This document shows, one piece after another, positions 27,731 through 37,073 of a stretch of 64,000 nt of DNA (the first letter of the stretch is position 1; each line of letters opens with the position of its first letter). The position numbers and the translations under genes were made by a program. Below the pieces are notes generated by a model. It was not told where the DNA came from. It did not search any database and worked only from the letters and a program-made list of their open reading frames with translations. This stretch comes from Novosphingobium sp. KCTC 2891 (GTDB taxonomy: Bacteria > Pseudomonadota > Alphaproteobacteria > Sphingomonadales > Sphingomonadaceae). The DNA is taken from the NCBI RefSeq assembly GCF_025938155.1, contig NZ_JAPCZG010000001.1, positions 476,025 through 540,024 of the forward strand, read 5' to 3'.

Positions 27731-28015
27731 ATGGTCGAGGAACGTATCGTCGAAGTGGAGCGTCCCAATGGCGCCACTCATACCCACACCACCGTCTATG
27801 ACGATGGCGCGCGCGGCAGCAGCGGGGCCGGCTGGGTGATCGCGATCGTCGTGGTGATCGCGCTGGTGGCTGCGGTCTACTTCTTTTCCAATATGTCGAA
27901 CAGCAGCTCGGCCAAGGACAACGCCATCGCCGGCGCGGCCCGCGACGTGGGATCGGCGGCGCAGCAGGTGGGTGACGCGGCCCAGAATGCGGCCGACAAG
28001 GTCTCCGACAAGTAA
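27731..28015 (+). CDS. Small single-span membrane protein of unknown function
   Basis: A 94-residue protein. A polar N-terminus with a THTHTTV stretch precedes one strong membrane span (GWVIAIVVVIALVAAVYFF, about residues 32-50), then an Ala/Asp/Gln-rich amphipathic tail (DVGSAAQQVGDAAQNAADKV) that could form a helix. The ATG at 27731 has AAGGA nine bases upstream; an in-frame ATG at 27722 lies too close to it. The gene ends with a strong terminator. I recognise no function. Similar small proteins with a glycine/alanine tail are common near the envelope genes of sphingomonads. Confidence 0.7.
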   Translation: MVEERIVEVERPNGATHTHTTVYDDGARGSSGAGWVIAIVVVIALVAAVYFFSNMSNSSSAKDNAIAGAARDVGSAAQQVGDAAQNAADKVSDK

Positions 28016-28040
28016 GCGACAGGCTGTAAACTCAGCCGAC

Positions 28041-28076
28041 AAAAAGCGCGCGCGGTTCGCTCCGCGCGCGCTTTTT
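28041..28076 (+). terminator. Strong intrinsic terminator
   Basis: AAAAAGCGCGCGCGG (28041-28055) pairs completely with CCGCGCGCGCTTTTT (28062-28076) around a six-base loop. The A/T tails make it usable on both strands. It isolates the exopolysaccharide genes downstream from the small membrane protein gene. Confidence 0.93.
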
Positions 28077-28199
28077 ACGTGATTTAATGCCCTTGCGCCT
28101 TTGGCCGGGCCTGTCAGATTTACCGACGCTTTACCCCTGAGGGCTAGGACGGGGCAAGCGGTGGCCCGTGATGGCCCGCAAGCAGGGTGATCGCGTCTG

Positions 28200-29585
28200 A
28201 TGTTCCGGCTGTTCAAGCACTACATACCCAACGCGGTCCTGCTGCTGGGCCTGCTCGATTTCATCCTGCTGGTGGTGGCCGGCGAACTCGGCTGGCTGCT
28301 GCGCGCCCGCCAGATCGCCATGGACCCCGGCGTGATGTCCGGGCGATGGGTGCAGTTGCTCAGCTTTGCTGTGCTGGTCCAGCTGGCGATGATCTCGGTC
28401 GGCGTCTATGGCTCGGAAGCGCTGCGTTCCATGCGCTATGCCACCGCGCGCCTGATCGTGGCGACGAGCCTGGGCATCATCGCGCTGTCGGTGGTCTATT
28501 TCCTGCTGCCGGGGCGCACGCTGTGGCGTTCCAACCTGTTCTACGCGATGGGCATCGCGCTGGTGCTGCTGTTCTTCGTGCGCGCCGTGCTGGGCGGTGT
28601 GCTCGGCACTGCGCCGTTCCGCCGCCGCGTGCTGGTGCTCGGCGCGGGCGCCCGCGCGGAGCGGTTGCGCAAGCTGGCCGAGCGGCCCGAGGCTGGCTTC
28701 GTCATCGTCGGCTTCGTGGCCATGAGCGACCAGAAACCGGTGATCGAGGAAGCGATCAGCCGCACTGCGATCCACAACCTGACCCGCCATGTCGAAAACC
28801 TGAGCGTGGGCGAAGTGGTGCTCGCGCTGGAGGAACGCCGCAATGCGCTGCCCTTGCAGGATCTGCTGCGGATCAAGACCACGGGCGTCCACGTCAACGA
28901 GTTTTCCTCGTTTCTCGAACGCGAGACCGGGCGGATCGACCTCGATACGGTCAATCCCAGCTGGCTGATCTTTTCCGACGGGTTTTCGTCCGGGCGGATG
29001 GTGTCGAGCGTGATGAAGCGCCTGTTCGACGTGGCTGCGAGCGTGCTGCTGCTGCTGGCGACCGCGCCGGTCGTTGTGCTGTTCGCGGTGCTGGTGAAGC
29101 TCGATAGCAAGGGGCCGGCGTTCTTCCGCCAGACCCGCGTGGGGCTGTACGGCGAGCCGTTCCACCTCATCAAGCTGCGTTCCATGCGGGTCGATGCCGA
29201 AGCGGCCGGGGCGCAGTGGGCTGCCGCCAACGATCCGCGCGTGACGCGCATCGGCCGCTTCATCCGCAAGGTCCGTATCGACGAACTGCCACAGGCCTGG
29301 ACGGTGCTGAAAGGCCAGATGAGCTTTGTCGGCCCGCGCCCGGAACGCCCCGAGTTCGTCTCCAGCCTTGAGGACGAGCTGCCCTATTACGCAGAGCGGC
29401 ACATGGTGAAGCCTGGCATCACAGGCTGGGCGCAGATCAACTATCCCTACGGGGCCTCGATCGAGGATTCGCGCAACAAGCTCGAATACGATCTCTATTA
29501 CGCCAAGAACTATTCTCCCTTCCTCGACCTGATCATCCTGCTGCAGACGCTGCGCGTGGTGATCTGGCACGAGGGGGCGCGCTGA
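28200..29585 (+). CDS. Polyprenyl glycosylphosphotransferase, XrtA/PEP-CTERM system type
   Basis: A 461-residue inner-membrane enzyme that would load the first sugar phosphate onto undecaprenyl phosphate for exopolysaccharide synthesis. Four to five spans in the first 130 residues are followed by a CoA-binding-like domain (RRRVLVLGAGARAERL), one more span and the C-terminal catalytic domain. That domain has KRLFDVAAS, FFRQTRVGLYGEPFHLIKLRSM and the RIDELPQAWTVLKGQMSFVG and PRPERPEFV blocks. This is the arrangement of the TIGR03013 group tied to exosortase systems. It starts the run with prsK, prsR and a TPR gene, all on the plus strand. Confidence 0.9.
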   Translation: MFRLFKHYIPNAVLLLGLLDFILLVVAGELGWLLRARQIAMDPGVMSGRWVQLLSFAVLVQLAMISVGVYGSEALRSMRYATARLIVATSLGIIALSVVYFLLPGRTLWRSNLFYAMGIALVLLFFVRAVLGGVLGTAPFRRRVLVLGAGARAERLRKLAERPEAGFVIVGFVAMSDQKPVIEEAISRTAIHNLTRHVENLSVGEVVLALEERRNALPLQDLLRIKTTGVHVNEFSSFLERETGRIDLDTVNPSWLIFSDGFSSGRMVSSVMKRLFDVAASVLLLLATAPVVVLFAVLVKLDSKGPAFFRQTRVGLYGEPFHLIKLRSMRVDAEAAGAQWAAANDPRVTRIGRFIRKVRIDELPQAWTVLKGQMSFVGPRPERPEFVSSLEDELPYYAERHMVKPGITGWAQINYPYGASIEDSRNKLEYDLYYAKNYSPFLDLIILLQTLRVVIWHEGAR

Positions 29586-29596
29586 GGAGCGGGGCG

Positions 29597-31750
29597 ATGC
29601 TCAATCCGCTTGGCTGGGCCGGCTTCGGTCAATGGACCTTTCTCCTCGCCGCATTCGGGGCGATGCTGCTGGCCGTCTGGCTGAGCGACCGGCGCCGGCG
29701 CGGCAAGCACGGCAGCCGGGCCGAAATCGCCGCGCTGGTGCTGACGGCGCTGTGGTCGCTGCTGGCGGCGGGCGTGGGGCAACTGTTCCTCGTCACCCAG
29801 ATCGGCGAGGTCATGCGCAACCTGGGCTGGCTGCTCGTCGTCTACGCGCTGTTCGCGCGCGACGGGCGCCATGAGAGCGTCGGTCCTGTGCGGCCGGTGC
29901 TGGTCGTGCTGGCGCTGCTCGAACTGTTCCAGCCCGTGCTGCTGGTGCTCAACGTGCGCTTTACCGGCGTGGCATCGGCGCAGACGTTGATTTTCCAGAT
30001 GTCGGTGATGTTCCGGCTGTTGCTCGTCACCGGCGCGCTGGTGCTGGTTCACAATCTCTATGCCGGGGCGATGAGCGCGCAGCGCGGCGCGGTGCGCTGG
30101 ATCTGCGCGGCGCTGGCGCTCGTCTGGGGCTACGATCTCAATTATTATACCATCGCCTACCTGGGCAGTCAGGTGCCGGCGGAAATGGCGGCCCTGCGCG
30201 GGCTGGCCGATCTGCTGGCGGTGATGCTGCTGACGGTGGGCGCGCTGCGCGGCCAGTCGAGCTTGCGCTTCTCGCCTTCGCGCACGGTGGCGTTCCAGTC
30301 GCTGTCGCTGCTGGTGATCGGCGGCTACATGATCGTGATGGTCGCGGCGGCGCAGTCGCTGGCGTGGCTGGGCGGCAATGTCAGCCAGCTGGCGCAGATG
30401 GGCTTCGCCTTTGCTACCACGATCGTGATCATCGCGCTGGTCCCCTCGCGCCGGCTGCGCGGCTATCTGAATGTCATGCTGGCCAAGCATTTCTTCCAGC
30501 ACCGCTACGACTACCGCGCCGAATGGCTGCGCTTCACCCGCACGGTCGGGCGCGGCGGCGCCGGTGCGACGCCGCTCCACGACCGCGTGGTGCAGGCCGT
30601 GGCAGACATCACCGACAGCGCGCGCGGGCTGCTGCTGGTCCCGGGCGAGCAAGGGGAACTGGTGCTGGCCGCCCGCTGGCAGTGGCCGACGCTGGAAGTT
30701 CCGGCAGAGGCGATGGCCGCGCGTAGCGCCGCCTTCTTCGAGCGGCGCGGCTTCATCGTCGATCTGGACGAGATCCGCGCCGGCATAGACCATGAAGGCG
30801 AATCCGCGCTGATGCCCGGCTGGATGATCGGCGAGGACGGCATCTGGGCGCTCGTGCCTTTGCTCCATTTCGACCGGCTGGTGGGGCTGGTCGTGCTGGG
30901 CCACCCGCCGCTGGCGCGAAAGCTGGACTGGGAGGATTTCGACCTGCTGCGCGTGGTGGGGCAGCAGCTGGCGAGCTATCTGGCCGAGCACAACGGCCAG
31001 GTCGCGCTGCTGGAAGCGAGCCGCTTCGACGAGTTCAACCGCCGCATCGCCTTCGTGATGCACGATATCAAGAACCTCGCCAGCCAGCTCGCGCTGCTTT
31101 CGCGCAATGCCGAGCGCCATGCCGACAATCCCGAGTTCCGCAAGGATATGCTGGTGACGCTGCGCAATGCGGCGGACAAGCTCAACGCGCTGCTGGCACG
31201 CCTCTCGCGCTATGGTGCCGGCAATACCGAGCAACTGGAGGAAGTGGATGGGGCTCACGTCGTCCGCGCCATCGCCGCGCGCTATGAGCCGGCGATGAAG
31301 GACGGCCCGGTCGACGGTCCGCGGGTCTATGTGACCGATGCGCAGCCGTGCAAGGTGCTGGCCAACCGCGAGACGCTGGAGCAGGTGCTGCTCCACCTCG
31401 TTCAGAACGCCATCGACGCCAGCCCGCCGGGCATGGCGGTGTTCCTCCAGACGCGCAGCGAAGGCCTGTCAGGCTATGTCGAGGTGATCGACACCGGTTC
31501 CGGCATGAGCGCCGATTTCGTGCGCAACCGCCTGTTCAAGCCCTTCGTCTCGACCAAGGCGGGCGGCTTCGGCATCGGCGCGTTCGAGGCGCGCGAACTG
31601 GTGACCGCGATGCGCGGACGGCTCGACGTGGAAAGCCGCGAAGGGCTGGGCAGCCGCTTCACCGTGCGCCTGCCGCTGGCGGCGACCGCGAACCTCATTG
31701 AAACCCTGAGCGGGCCGGATGGCCCGGATGACAAGAAGAAGGTGGCCTGA
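29597..31750 (+). CDS. prsK: XrtA/PEP-CTERM system sensor histidine kinase PrsK
   Basis: A 717-residue membrane kinase. About eight N-terminal spans (residues 1-290) precede a GAF-like region and the transmitter. The H-box reads IAFVMHDIKNLASQLALL with an intact histidine; the ATPase has the N-box VQNAIDASPPG, a G1-type DTGSGMS, and the FKPFVSTKAGGFGIGAFEARE ATP lid. The cognate regulator is the overlapping prsR gene (TGATG at 31748-31752). In other bacteria this pair controls PEP-CTERM protein and exopolysaccharide genes. GAGGAG lies at 29584-29589, near the ATG at 29597. Confidence 0.9.
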   Translation: MLNPLGWAGFGQWTFLLAAFGAMLLAVWLSDRRRRGKHGSRAEIAALVLTALWSLLAAGVGQLFLVTQIGEVMRNLGWLLVVYALFARDGRHESVGPVRPVLVVLALLELFQPVLLVLNVRFTGVASAQTLIFQMSVMFRLLLVTGALVLVHNLYAGAMSAQRGAVRWICAALALVWGYDLNYYTIAYLGSQVPAEMAALRGLADLLAVMLLTVGALRGQSSLRFSPSRTVAFQSLSLLVIGGYMIVMVAAAQSLAWLGGNVSQLAQMGFAFATTIVIIALVPSRRLRGYLNVMLAKHFFQHRYDYRAEWLRFTRTVGRGGAGATPLHDRVVQAVADITDSARGLLLVPGEQGELVLAARWQWPTLEVPAEAMAARSAAFFERRGFIVDLDEIRAGIDHEGESALMPGWMIGEDGIWALVPLLHFDRLVGLVVLGHPPLARKLDWEDFDLLRVVGQQLASYLAEHNGQVALLEASRFDEFNRRIAFVMHDIKNLASQLALLSRNAERHADNPEFRKDMLVTLRNAADKLNALLARLSRYGAGNTEQLEEVDGAHVVRAIAARYEPAMKDGPVDGPRVYVTDAQPCKVLANRETLEQVLLHLVQNAIDASPPGMAVFLQTRSEGLSGYVEVIDTGSGMSADFVRNRLFKPFVSTKAGGFGIGAFEARELVTAMRGRLDVESREGLGSRFTVRLPLAATANLIETLSGPDGPDDKKKVA

Positions 31751-33126
31751 TGTCGGATGAGCGCCCCAAGGTGCTGCCAAAGCTGCTGATCGTCGAGGAC
31801 GATCCCGGCCTGCAGGCTCAGTTGAAGTGGGCTTACGAGGATTTCGAAGTGTTCATCGCCGGGGATCGCTCGAGCGCGCTCGCGCTGCTGCGATCGGAGG
31901 AGCCGGCGGTCGTGACGCTCGACCTTGGCCTGCCGCCCGATCCCGATGGCACCAGCGAGGGCTTTGCCGTGCTGGACGAGATCATGGCGCTCAAGCCCGA
32001 TACCAAGGTGGTCGTCGCTTCCGGCCATGGTGCGCGGGAAAGCGCGCTGCGGGCGATCGGGCAGGGGGCCTACGACTTCTATCAGAAGCCCATCGACATC
32101 GACGCGCTGGGCCTGATCGTGCGGCGCGCGCTGCACCTGCACCGCATCGAGGCGGAGAACCGCCAGCTGGCCGAACGCGCGCCGGCGGACAACCGCGTGC
32201 TGGGCCGGCTCGTCACCGCCGCGCCGGAAATGGTCAAGGTGGCGCGCACCATCGAGCGTGTCGCCAATACCAACGTCTCGGTCATGCTGTTGGGCGCGAG
32301 CGGCACCGGCAAGGAACTGCTGGCGCGCGGCGTGCACGAATCCTCGCAGCGTGCGAAGGGCGCCTTCGTGGCGATCAACTGCGCCGCGATCCCCGAGAAC
32401 CTGCTGGAAAGCGAGCTGTTCGGGCATGAGAAGGGCGCCTTCACCGGCGCGGTCAAGACCACCGAGGGCAAGATCGAACAGGCCAGCGGCGGGACGCTGT
32501 TCCTCGACGAAGTGGGCGACATTCCGCTGCAGTTGCAGGTGAAGCTGCTGCGGTTCCTGCAAGAGCGCACCATCGAGCGCATCGGCGGCCGCCGCTCGAT
32601 CGAAGTCGATACGCGCATCGTCTGCGCGACGCACCAGAACCTCGACGCCATGATTGCCGATGGCCGCTTCCGCGAGGATCTCTACTATCGTCTCGCCGAG
32701 ATCGTGGTGAAGATCCCGAGCCTTGCCGAACGTCCGGGTGATGCCACGCTGCTGGCCAAGGCATTCCTGTCGCGCTTCGCGGCGGAGATGAACCCGCAGG
32801 TCAAGGGCTTCGCGCCCGATGCGTTGGCTGCCATCGACGGCTGGGCCTGGCCCGGCAACGTGCGCGAGCTTGAAAACCGGGTGAAGCGCGCGGTGATCAT
32901 GGCCGATGCGAAGCTGGTGTCCGCTGCCGATCTCGATCTGGGCGACACCGGGGGCGAGGCGGAGAACCCGCTGAACCTCAAGTCCGCGCGCGAGGCGGCC
33001 GACCGCAAGGTCATCCGGCACGCACTGGCCCGCAGCGAGGGCAACATTTCCGGCACCGCGCGCCTGCTCGGGATCAGCCGGCCGACACTTTATGACCTGC
33101 TCAAGCAATACGACCTGCAAAGTTAG
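31750..33126 (+). CDS. prsR: PEP-CTERM-box response regulator PrsR (sigma-54 activator)
   Basis: A 458-residue NtrC-type regulator. The receiver domain has the acidic pocket LLIVEDD and the phospho-acceptor in VVTLDLGLPPD. The AAA+ domain has Walker A GASGTGKELLARGVHE, the sigma-54 contact loop GAFTGAVK and Walker B LFLDEVGD. The C-terminal Fis-type helix-turn-helix is SGTARLLGISRPTLYDLLKQ. It should be phosphorylated by PrsK and activate sigma-54 promoters of the exopolysaccharide/PEP-CTERM regulon. It overlaps prsK by one base and the TPR gene by 35 bases, so translation of the three is likely coupled. Confidence 0.93.
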   Translation: MSDERPKVLPKLLIVEDDPGLQAQLKWAYEDFEVFIAGDRSSALALLRSEEPAVVTLDLGLPPDPDGTSEGFAVLDEIMALKPDTKVVVASGHGARESALRAIGQGAYDFYQKPIDIDALGLIVRRALHLHRIEAENRQLAERAPADNRVLGRLVTAAPEMVKVARTIERVANTNVSVMLLGASGTGKELLARGVHESSQRAKGAFVAINCAAIPENLLESELFGHEKGAFTGAVKTTEGKIEQASGGTLFLDEVGDIPLQLQVKLLRFLQERTIERIGGRRSIEVDTRIVCATHQNLDAMIADGRFREDLYYRLAEIVVKIPSLAERPGDATLLAKAFLSRFAAEMNPQVKGFAPDALAAIDGWAWPGNVRELENRVKRAVIMADAKLVSAADLDLGDTGGEAENPLNLKSAREAADRKVIRHALARSEGNISGTARLLGISRPTLYDLLKQYDLQS

Positions 33127-34705
33127 GACCGGCTTTGTCCTTGCCGGGCTGACGCTGGCGGCGCTGTTCGCGTTGCCGGCCAGCGGCGGGGACACGCGCC
33201 TTGACGGCGCGCGGGCGGCGGCGCGCGCGGCGCTGGAGCGGCGCGATCCGATCGCGGCTGAAGTGGTGCTGCGCAAGGCTGTCGATGGCGGCCTGCCGCT
33301 GGATGCGGTGCGCGCGCAGCTGGGCGAGGCGCTGCTTCGGCAGGGCGAACGCGCAGAGGCGCGGCGCGTGCTGGGCGGGGGCGCCTTCACGCCGGACAGC
33401 GCCGGGCTGGGCTGGCGCGTGCGCGGGCAGCTTGAACTGGCCGAAGGCAACCTTGGCGGTGCGGCGCAGGCCTTCGACCGCGCGCTGGAAGTGATCCCCG
33501 GCGATGCCGACCTCTGGACCGAGATCGCCTCGCTGCGGTTTTCGGGCGGGGAACAGGCGCAGGCGGTGGCGGCGGCGGCGCACGCGGTGGAACTCGATCC
33601 GGCGAACCCGCGCGCGCTGGCGCTGCGCGGGATGCTGATCCGCGAACAGTTCGGGCTGGTCGCCTCCCTGCCATGGTTCGAGGCCGCGCTGCATATCCGT
33701 CCGGATGATCCGGGGCTGCTCGCCGAATACGCCGCCACGCTGGGCGATATGGGCGAATACCGCGCAATGCTGATCGTCTGCCGCAAGATCGCGCAGGTCG
33801 ATCCGAAGAATCCCCGGCCGTTCTTCCTCCAGGCGGTGCTGGCTGCGCGCGCGGGCAAGACCGATCTGGCCCGGGCCATCCTGCTCAAGACCGGCACCGC
33901 GCTGCGCGATGTGCCGGCCGCGATCCTGCTCAACGGCGTGCTCGAATATCGCTCGGGCAACGTCAATCTGGCGGTGGAGCATTTCGACCGGCTGGTCCGG
34001 CTCCAGCCCGAGAACATGCAGGGGCGCGCCTTGCTGGCCCGGGCGCTGGAGCGGATGGGCGATGTTCGCCAGGTGGCGCGTCGCTTCGACGCCGATGCGC
34101 ACGCGCCTTATGCCAGCCCCTATCTGCTGGCGACGGTGGGGCAGGCGTGGATACGGCTTGGCGACCGGTCACGGGGGGCGGTGTTGCTCGATCGGGCGCG
34201 CCTTTCCGGACAACGGCCGCCGCTGGCGCTGCGCCCGGACCAGCCGCTCGGCGCGCTCGCGCTGCGCTATGCCGAGGCGCCGCAACGCGCGGCCGTGGCG
34301 GTGCCCTATATCCGGGGTCTGCTCGCCGCCGGTCAGCGCGACGCGGCGCAGGACGTGGCCGACCGGCTGCGCGACGCCAATGCCGGCGCGGCCGAGGCGC
34401 ACCTGCTGGCGGGCGACGTCCGCATCGTGCGGGGGGATGTCGCGGGTGCCCTTGCCGATTACGAGGACGGCGCAGCGATCCGCTTCAACGAGCCGGTCCT
34501 GCGGCGGATGGACGCGGCATTGCGTGCGCTTGGCCGCCATGACGAGGCTGATGGCATGACTTCGCGCTATCTCGCGCAGAACCCGTCGAGCATTGCCGCG
34601 ATGAAGTTGCTCGCTGCCGCCTGGAGCGATCCGGAGCGACAGGATGCCCGCGCAAGACTGGCCGATGCGCTCGCCGCGCGGGGGCAGGTCGCCTACGCCC
34701 GCTGA
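33092..34705 (+). CDS. Exported tetratricopeptide-repeat protein of the prsK-prsR locus
   Basis: A 537-residue protein with a signal-peptide-like start (about 14 polar residues, then FVLAGLTLAALFALPASG). The rest is a chain of TPR-type helix pairs, seen for example in LGWRVRGQLELAEGNLGGAA and AVELDPANPRALALRGML. TPR proteins in these loci (PrsT group) probably act as scaffolds for polymer synthesis or export; this one is shorter than the usual PrsT of about 900 residues and has no clear lipobox. The ATG at 33092 lies inside the last codons of prsR; no other start codon is available before the hydrophobic segment. Confidence 0.78.
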   Translation: MTCSSNTTCKVRTGFVLAGLTLAALFALPASGGDTRLDGARAAARAALERRDPIAAEVVLRKAVDGGLPLDAVRAQLGEALLRQGERAEARRVLGGGAFTPDSAGLGWRVRGQLELAEGNLGGAAQAFDRALEVIPGDADLWTEIASLRFSGGEQAQAVAAAAHAVELDPANPRALALRGMLIREQFGLVASLPWFEAALHIRPDDPGLLAEYAATLGDMGEYRAMLIVCRKIAQVDPKNPRPFFLQAVLAARAGKTDLARAILLKTGTALRDVPAAILLNGVLEYRSGNVNLAVEHFDRLVRLQPENMQGRALLARALERMGDVRQVARRFDADAHAPYASPYLLATVGQAWIRLGDRSRGAVLLDRARLSGQRPPLALRPDQPLGALALRYAEAPQRAAVAVPYIRGLLAAGQRDAAQDVADRLRDANAGAAEAHLLAGDVRIVRGDVAGALADYEDGAAIRFNEPVLRRMDAALRALGRHDEADGMTSRYLAQNPSSIAAMKLLAAAWSDPERQDARARLADALAARGQVAYAR

Positions 34706-34749
34706 TCGTTTTCGGCTCGACAGCGCCGCCCCGGCGCGGCTAAGTCCTT

Positions 34750-34766
34750 TTCAATCGATCAATTAA
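34750..34766. promoter_or_regulatory. 17-bp operator candidate identical to the one before the DUF3237 gene
   Basis: TTCAATCGATCAATTAA is identical to 7771-7787. It lies 18 bases before the racemase start codon. The outer arms found at the first site are absent here. An exact 17-base match in two intergenic AT-rich islands 27 kb apart suggests one regulator controlling both genes. Confidence 0.6.
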
Positions 34767-34783
34767 AAATGGGGGATGCCGCC

Positions 34784-35851
34784 ATGGCGGGCGCACTCGA
34801 AGGCCTTACTGTTCTGGAATTCGCGGGCATCGGACCCGGCCCGTTCACCTGCATGATGCTGGCCGACCACGGCGCCAAGGTGATTCGCATCGAACGTCCG
34901 GGCAGCCCCGGCCGCCACGGCGATGCCGGGCAGCGCGACATCCTCAACCGCAACCGCGTCCGCGTGGAACTGGACCTCAAGGATCCGGCGGCCATCGCGC
35001 GCATCCGGGAACTGGTGAAGGACGCCGATGCGATCGTCGAAGGCTATCGCCCCGGCGTGATGGAGCGGCTGGGGCTTGGCCCCGAAGTGCTGCTCGCCGA
35101 CAATCCGAAGCTCGTCTACGGCCGCATGACCGGCTGGGGCCAGGAAGGCCCGATGGCGCCGCTCGCCGGGCATGACATCAACTACATCGCGCTGTCGGGC
35201 GCGCTCCACACGTATGGCCAGGCCGGCGGCAAGCCGCAGTTCCCGGTCAATGCCGTGGGCGATTTCGGCGGCGGTGGGATGCTGCTGGCGTTCGGCGTGA
35301 TGGCGGCGGTGTTCTCGGCCCAGCGCACCGGCAAGGGCCAGGTGATCGACGCGGCGATGGTCGATGGCGCAGCGATCCTGTCGGGCATGACCTGGACGTT
35401 CTATGGCAACGGCACGTGGAAGGATGAACGCGGCACCAACCTGCTCGACGGCGGTGCGCACTTCTACGACACCTACGAGACGTCCGACGGCAAGTGGATC
35501 TCGCTCGGTTCGATCGAGCCGCAGTTCTACGCGCTGCTCATGGAAAAGACCGGGCTGAAGGACGATGCGCAGTTCCAGCGCCAGATGGACGCCTCCCAGT
35601 GGCCGGAGCTGAAGGACCGCATCGCCGCGCTGATCAAGACCAAGACGCGCGACGAATGGTGCGCGATCATGGACGGGACCGACATCTGCTTTGCGCCGGT
35701 GCTCAGCCTCGCCGAAGCGCCGTCGCACCCGCACAACACCGCGCGCGGCACTTTCACCACGGTGGACGGCATGGTCCAGCCGCGGCCCGCACCGCGCTTC
35801 CTTGGCACGCCCGCGCCCGAGCCGAAGCTGGCCAGCACGCCGCTCGACTGA
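34784..35851 (+). CDS. Alpha-methylacyl-CoA racemase (CaiB/BaiF CoA-transferase superfamily)
   Basis: A 355-residue cytosolic enzyme. Racemase-type residues are visible: the His in PLAGHDINYIALSGAL (about residue 122), an Asp in NAVGDFGGGGML and a Glu in YDTYETSDGKW. This combination marks alpha-methylacyl-CoA racemases rather than formyl-CoA transferases. It would interconvert 2R/2S methyl-branched acyl-CoAs to allow beta-oxidation. I chose the ATG at 34784, with GGGGGA seven bases upstream; an ATG at 34769 is possible. It stands apart from the catabolic island at 7.8-15 kb but shares a 17-bp promoter motif with it. Confidence 0.87.
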   Translation: MAGALEGLTVLEFAGIGPGPFTCMMLADHGAKVIRIERPGSPGRHGDAGQRDILNRNRVRVELDLKDPAAIARIRELVKDADAIVEGYRPGVMERLGLGPEVLLADNPKLVYGRMTGWGQEGPMAPLAGHDINYIALSGALHTYGQAGGKPQFPVNAVGDFGGGGMLLAFGVMAAVFSAQRTGKGQVIDAAMVDGAAILSGMTWTFYGNGTWKDERGTNLLDGGAHFYDTYETSDGKWISLGSIEPQFYALLMEKTGLKDDAQFQRQMDASQWPELKDRIAALIKTKTRDEWCAIMDGTDICFAPVLSLAEAPSHPHNTARGTFTTVDGMVQPRPAPRFLGTPAPEPKLASTPLD

Positions 35852-35874
35852 ACCGCCGCACGAACGCTCGAATG

Positions 35875-35907
35875 AAAAGGGCCGGGAAGCAATTCCCGGC
35901 CCTTTTT
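35875..35907. terminator. Bidirectional intrinsic terminator
   Basis: AAAAGGGCCGGGAA (35875-35888) and TTCCCGGCCCTTTTT (35893-35907) form a perfect stem with a four-base loop and A/T tails. It serves the convergent racemase and DUF475 genes. Confidence 0.93.
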
Positions 35908-35911
35908 CCGT

Positions 35912-36979
35912 TCAGTCGGCGCGAACCGCAGCCTCGATTTCGCCATCGGGAAATTTGCGCTTGTGCCGCACCGACCACCACAGCGAGGCCGCGATCAGCA
36001 GCGCGCCGATCAGGCCGGTCACGGTCTCGGGAACCTCGTAGCGGGCAGAGGCCAGCATGATCCCGCCCAGCGCGATGATCGCCCAGAACGCGCCATGTTC
36101 AAGATAGCGGTATTCCGAAAGCGTACCGCGCTGCACCAGCAGGATGGTCATCGATCGGACGAACATCGCACCGATCGACAGGCCCAGTGCGATCACGATC
36201 ATGTTGTTCGACAGGGCGAACGCGCCGATCACGCCGTCGAAGCTGAACGAGGCGTCGAGCACGTTGAGGTAGAGGAACCCGCCGAGGCCGGAGCGCACCA
36301 CCGCGCCGGCGGCCTTCTGCGCCTCGTCGCGCATCTCCAGCACCGTGCCGATGGCTTCCACCGCGATGAACGCGACGATGCCCAGCGCGCCCGAAACCAT
36401 GAAGGTCAGCGCTTCATACTCCGGCAGCAGCAGCGAAACGCCGTAGAGCGCCAGCAGCAGCAGCGCGATTTCAGCGGCCTTCACGTTCGAGACGAGCGAC
36501 AGCTTTTCCTCGATCCAGTCGATCCAGTGGATGTCCTTCTCGTCGTCGAAGAAGAACGACAGGCCCACCATCGCCAGGAACGCGCCGCCGAAGCCGGCGA
36601 TGCCGATATGTGCGCCGCTCACGATTTCCTCGTAGCGGGCCGGATCGCGCAGCGAGAGTTGCAGTGCTTCGACGGGGCCGATGCCCGCCGCGATTGCCAC
36701 GATCGCCAGCGGAAACACGATACGCATCCCGAACACGGCGATTACCATGCCCCAGGTAAGGAAACGCTTCTGCCAGACCTCGTCCATCTCTTCGAGCACC
36801 GAGGCGTTGACCACCGCGTTGTCGAACGAGAGCGAGATTTCCAGCACCGACAGCACCAGCACGATCCACACCAGCGACAGCGTCGCCGCGGCAGAATGCG
36901 TCTGCCACCAGCCATAGGCCACCGCCAGCACAAGGCAGGCGAAGGTGAAGAGGAGAGATCCCTTGAAGTTCTGCAGCAA
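35912..36979 (-). CDS. DUF475/TerC-like integral membrane protein
   Basis: A 355-residue protein with about nine membrane spans. The two conserved blocks of the family are present: LEISLSFDNAVVNASVLE near residue 50 and LNVLDASFSFDGVIGAFALS near residue 245, each with intramembrane acidic residues suited to a cation path. TerC/DUF475 proteins are linked to metal export, notably manganese. Upstream of the hydrophobic start no ATG exists, so I take the TTG at 36979, which has AGGA about eight bases before it. The 94-bp gap to panB holds no other feature. Substrate is inferred from the family only. Confidence 0.82.
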   Translation of the reverse strand: MLQNFKGSLLFTFACLVLAVAYGWWQTHSAAATLSLVWIVLVLSVLEISLSFDNAVVNASVLEEMDEVWQKRFLTWGMVIAVFGMRIVFPLAIVAIAAGIGPVEALQLSLRDPARYEEIVSGAHIGIAGFGGAFLAMVGLSFFFDDEKDIHWIDWIEEKLSLVSNVKAAEIALLLLALYGVSLLLPEYEALTFMVSGALGIVAFIAVEAIGTVLEMRDEAQKAAGAVVRSGLGGFLYLNVLDASFSFDGVIGAFALSNNMIVIALGLSIGAMFVRSMTILLVQRGTLSEYRYLEHGAFWAIIALGGIMLASARYEVPETVTGLIGALLIAASLWWSVRHKRKFPDGEIEAAVRAD

Positions 36980-37073
36980 CGCGCGTGTCCTGAAATGACG
37001 GTCCGCGCCGGCCCTTAGCCGTCGCCGCCCGGCAGCGCAAAGCCGCAAACCGGCAAAGGTTCCGTGTGCCGGC

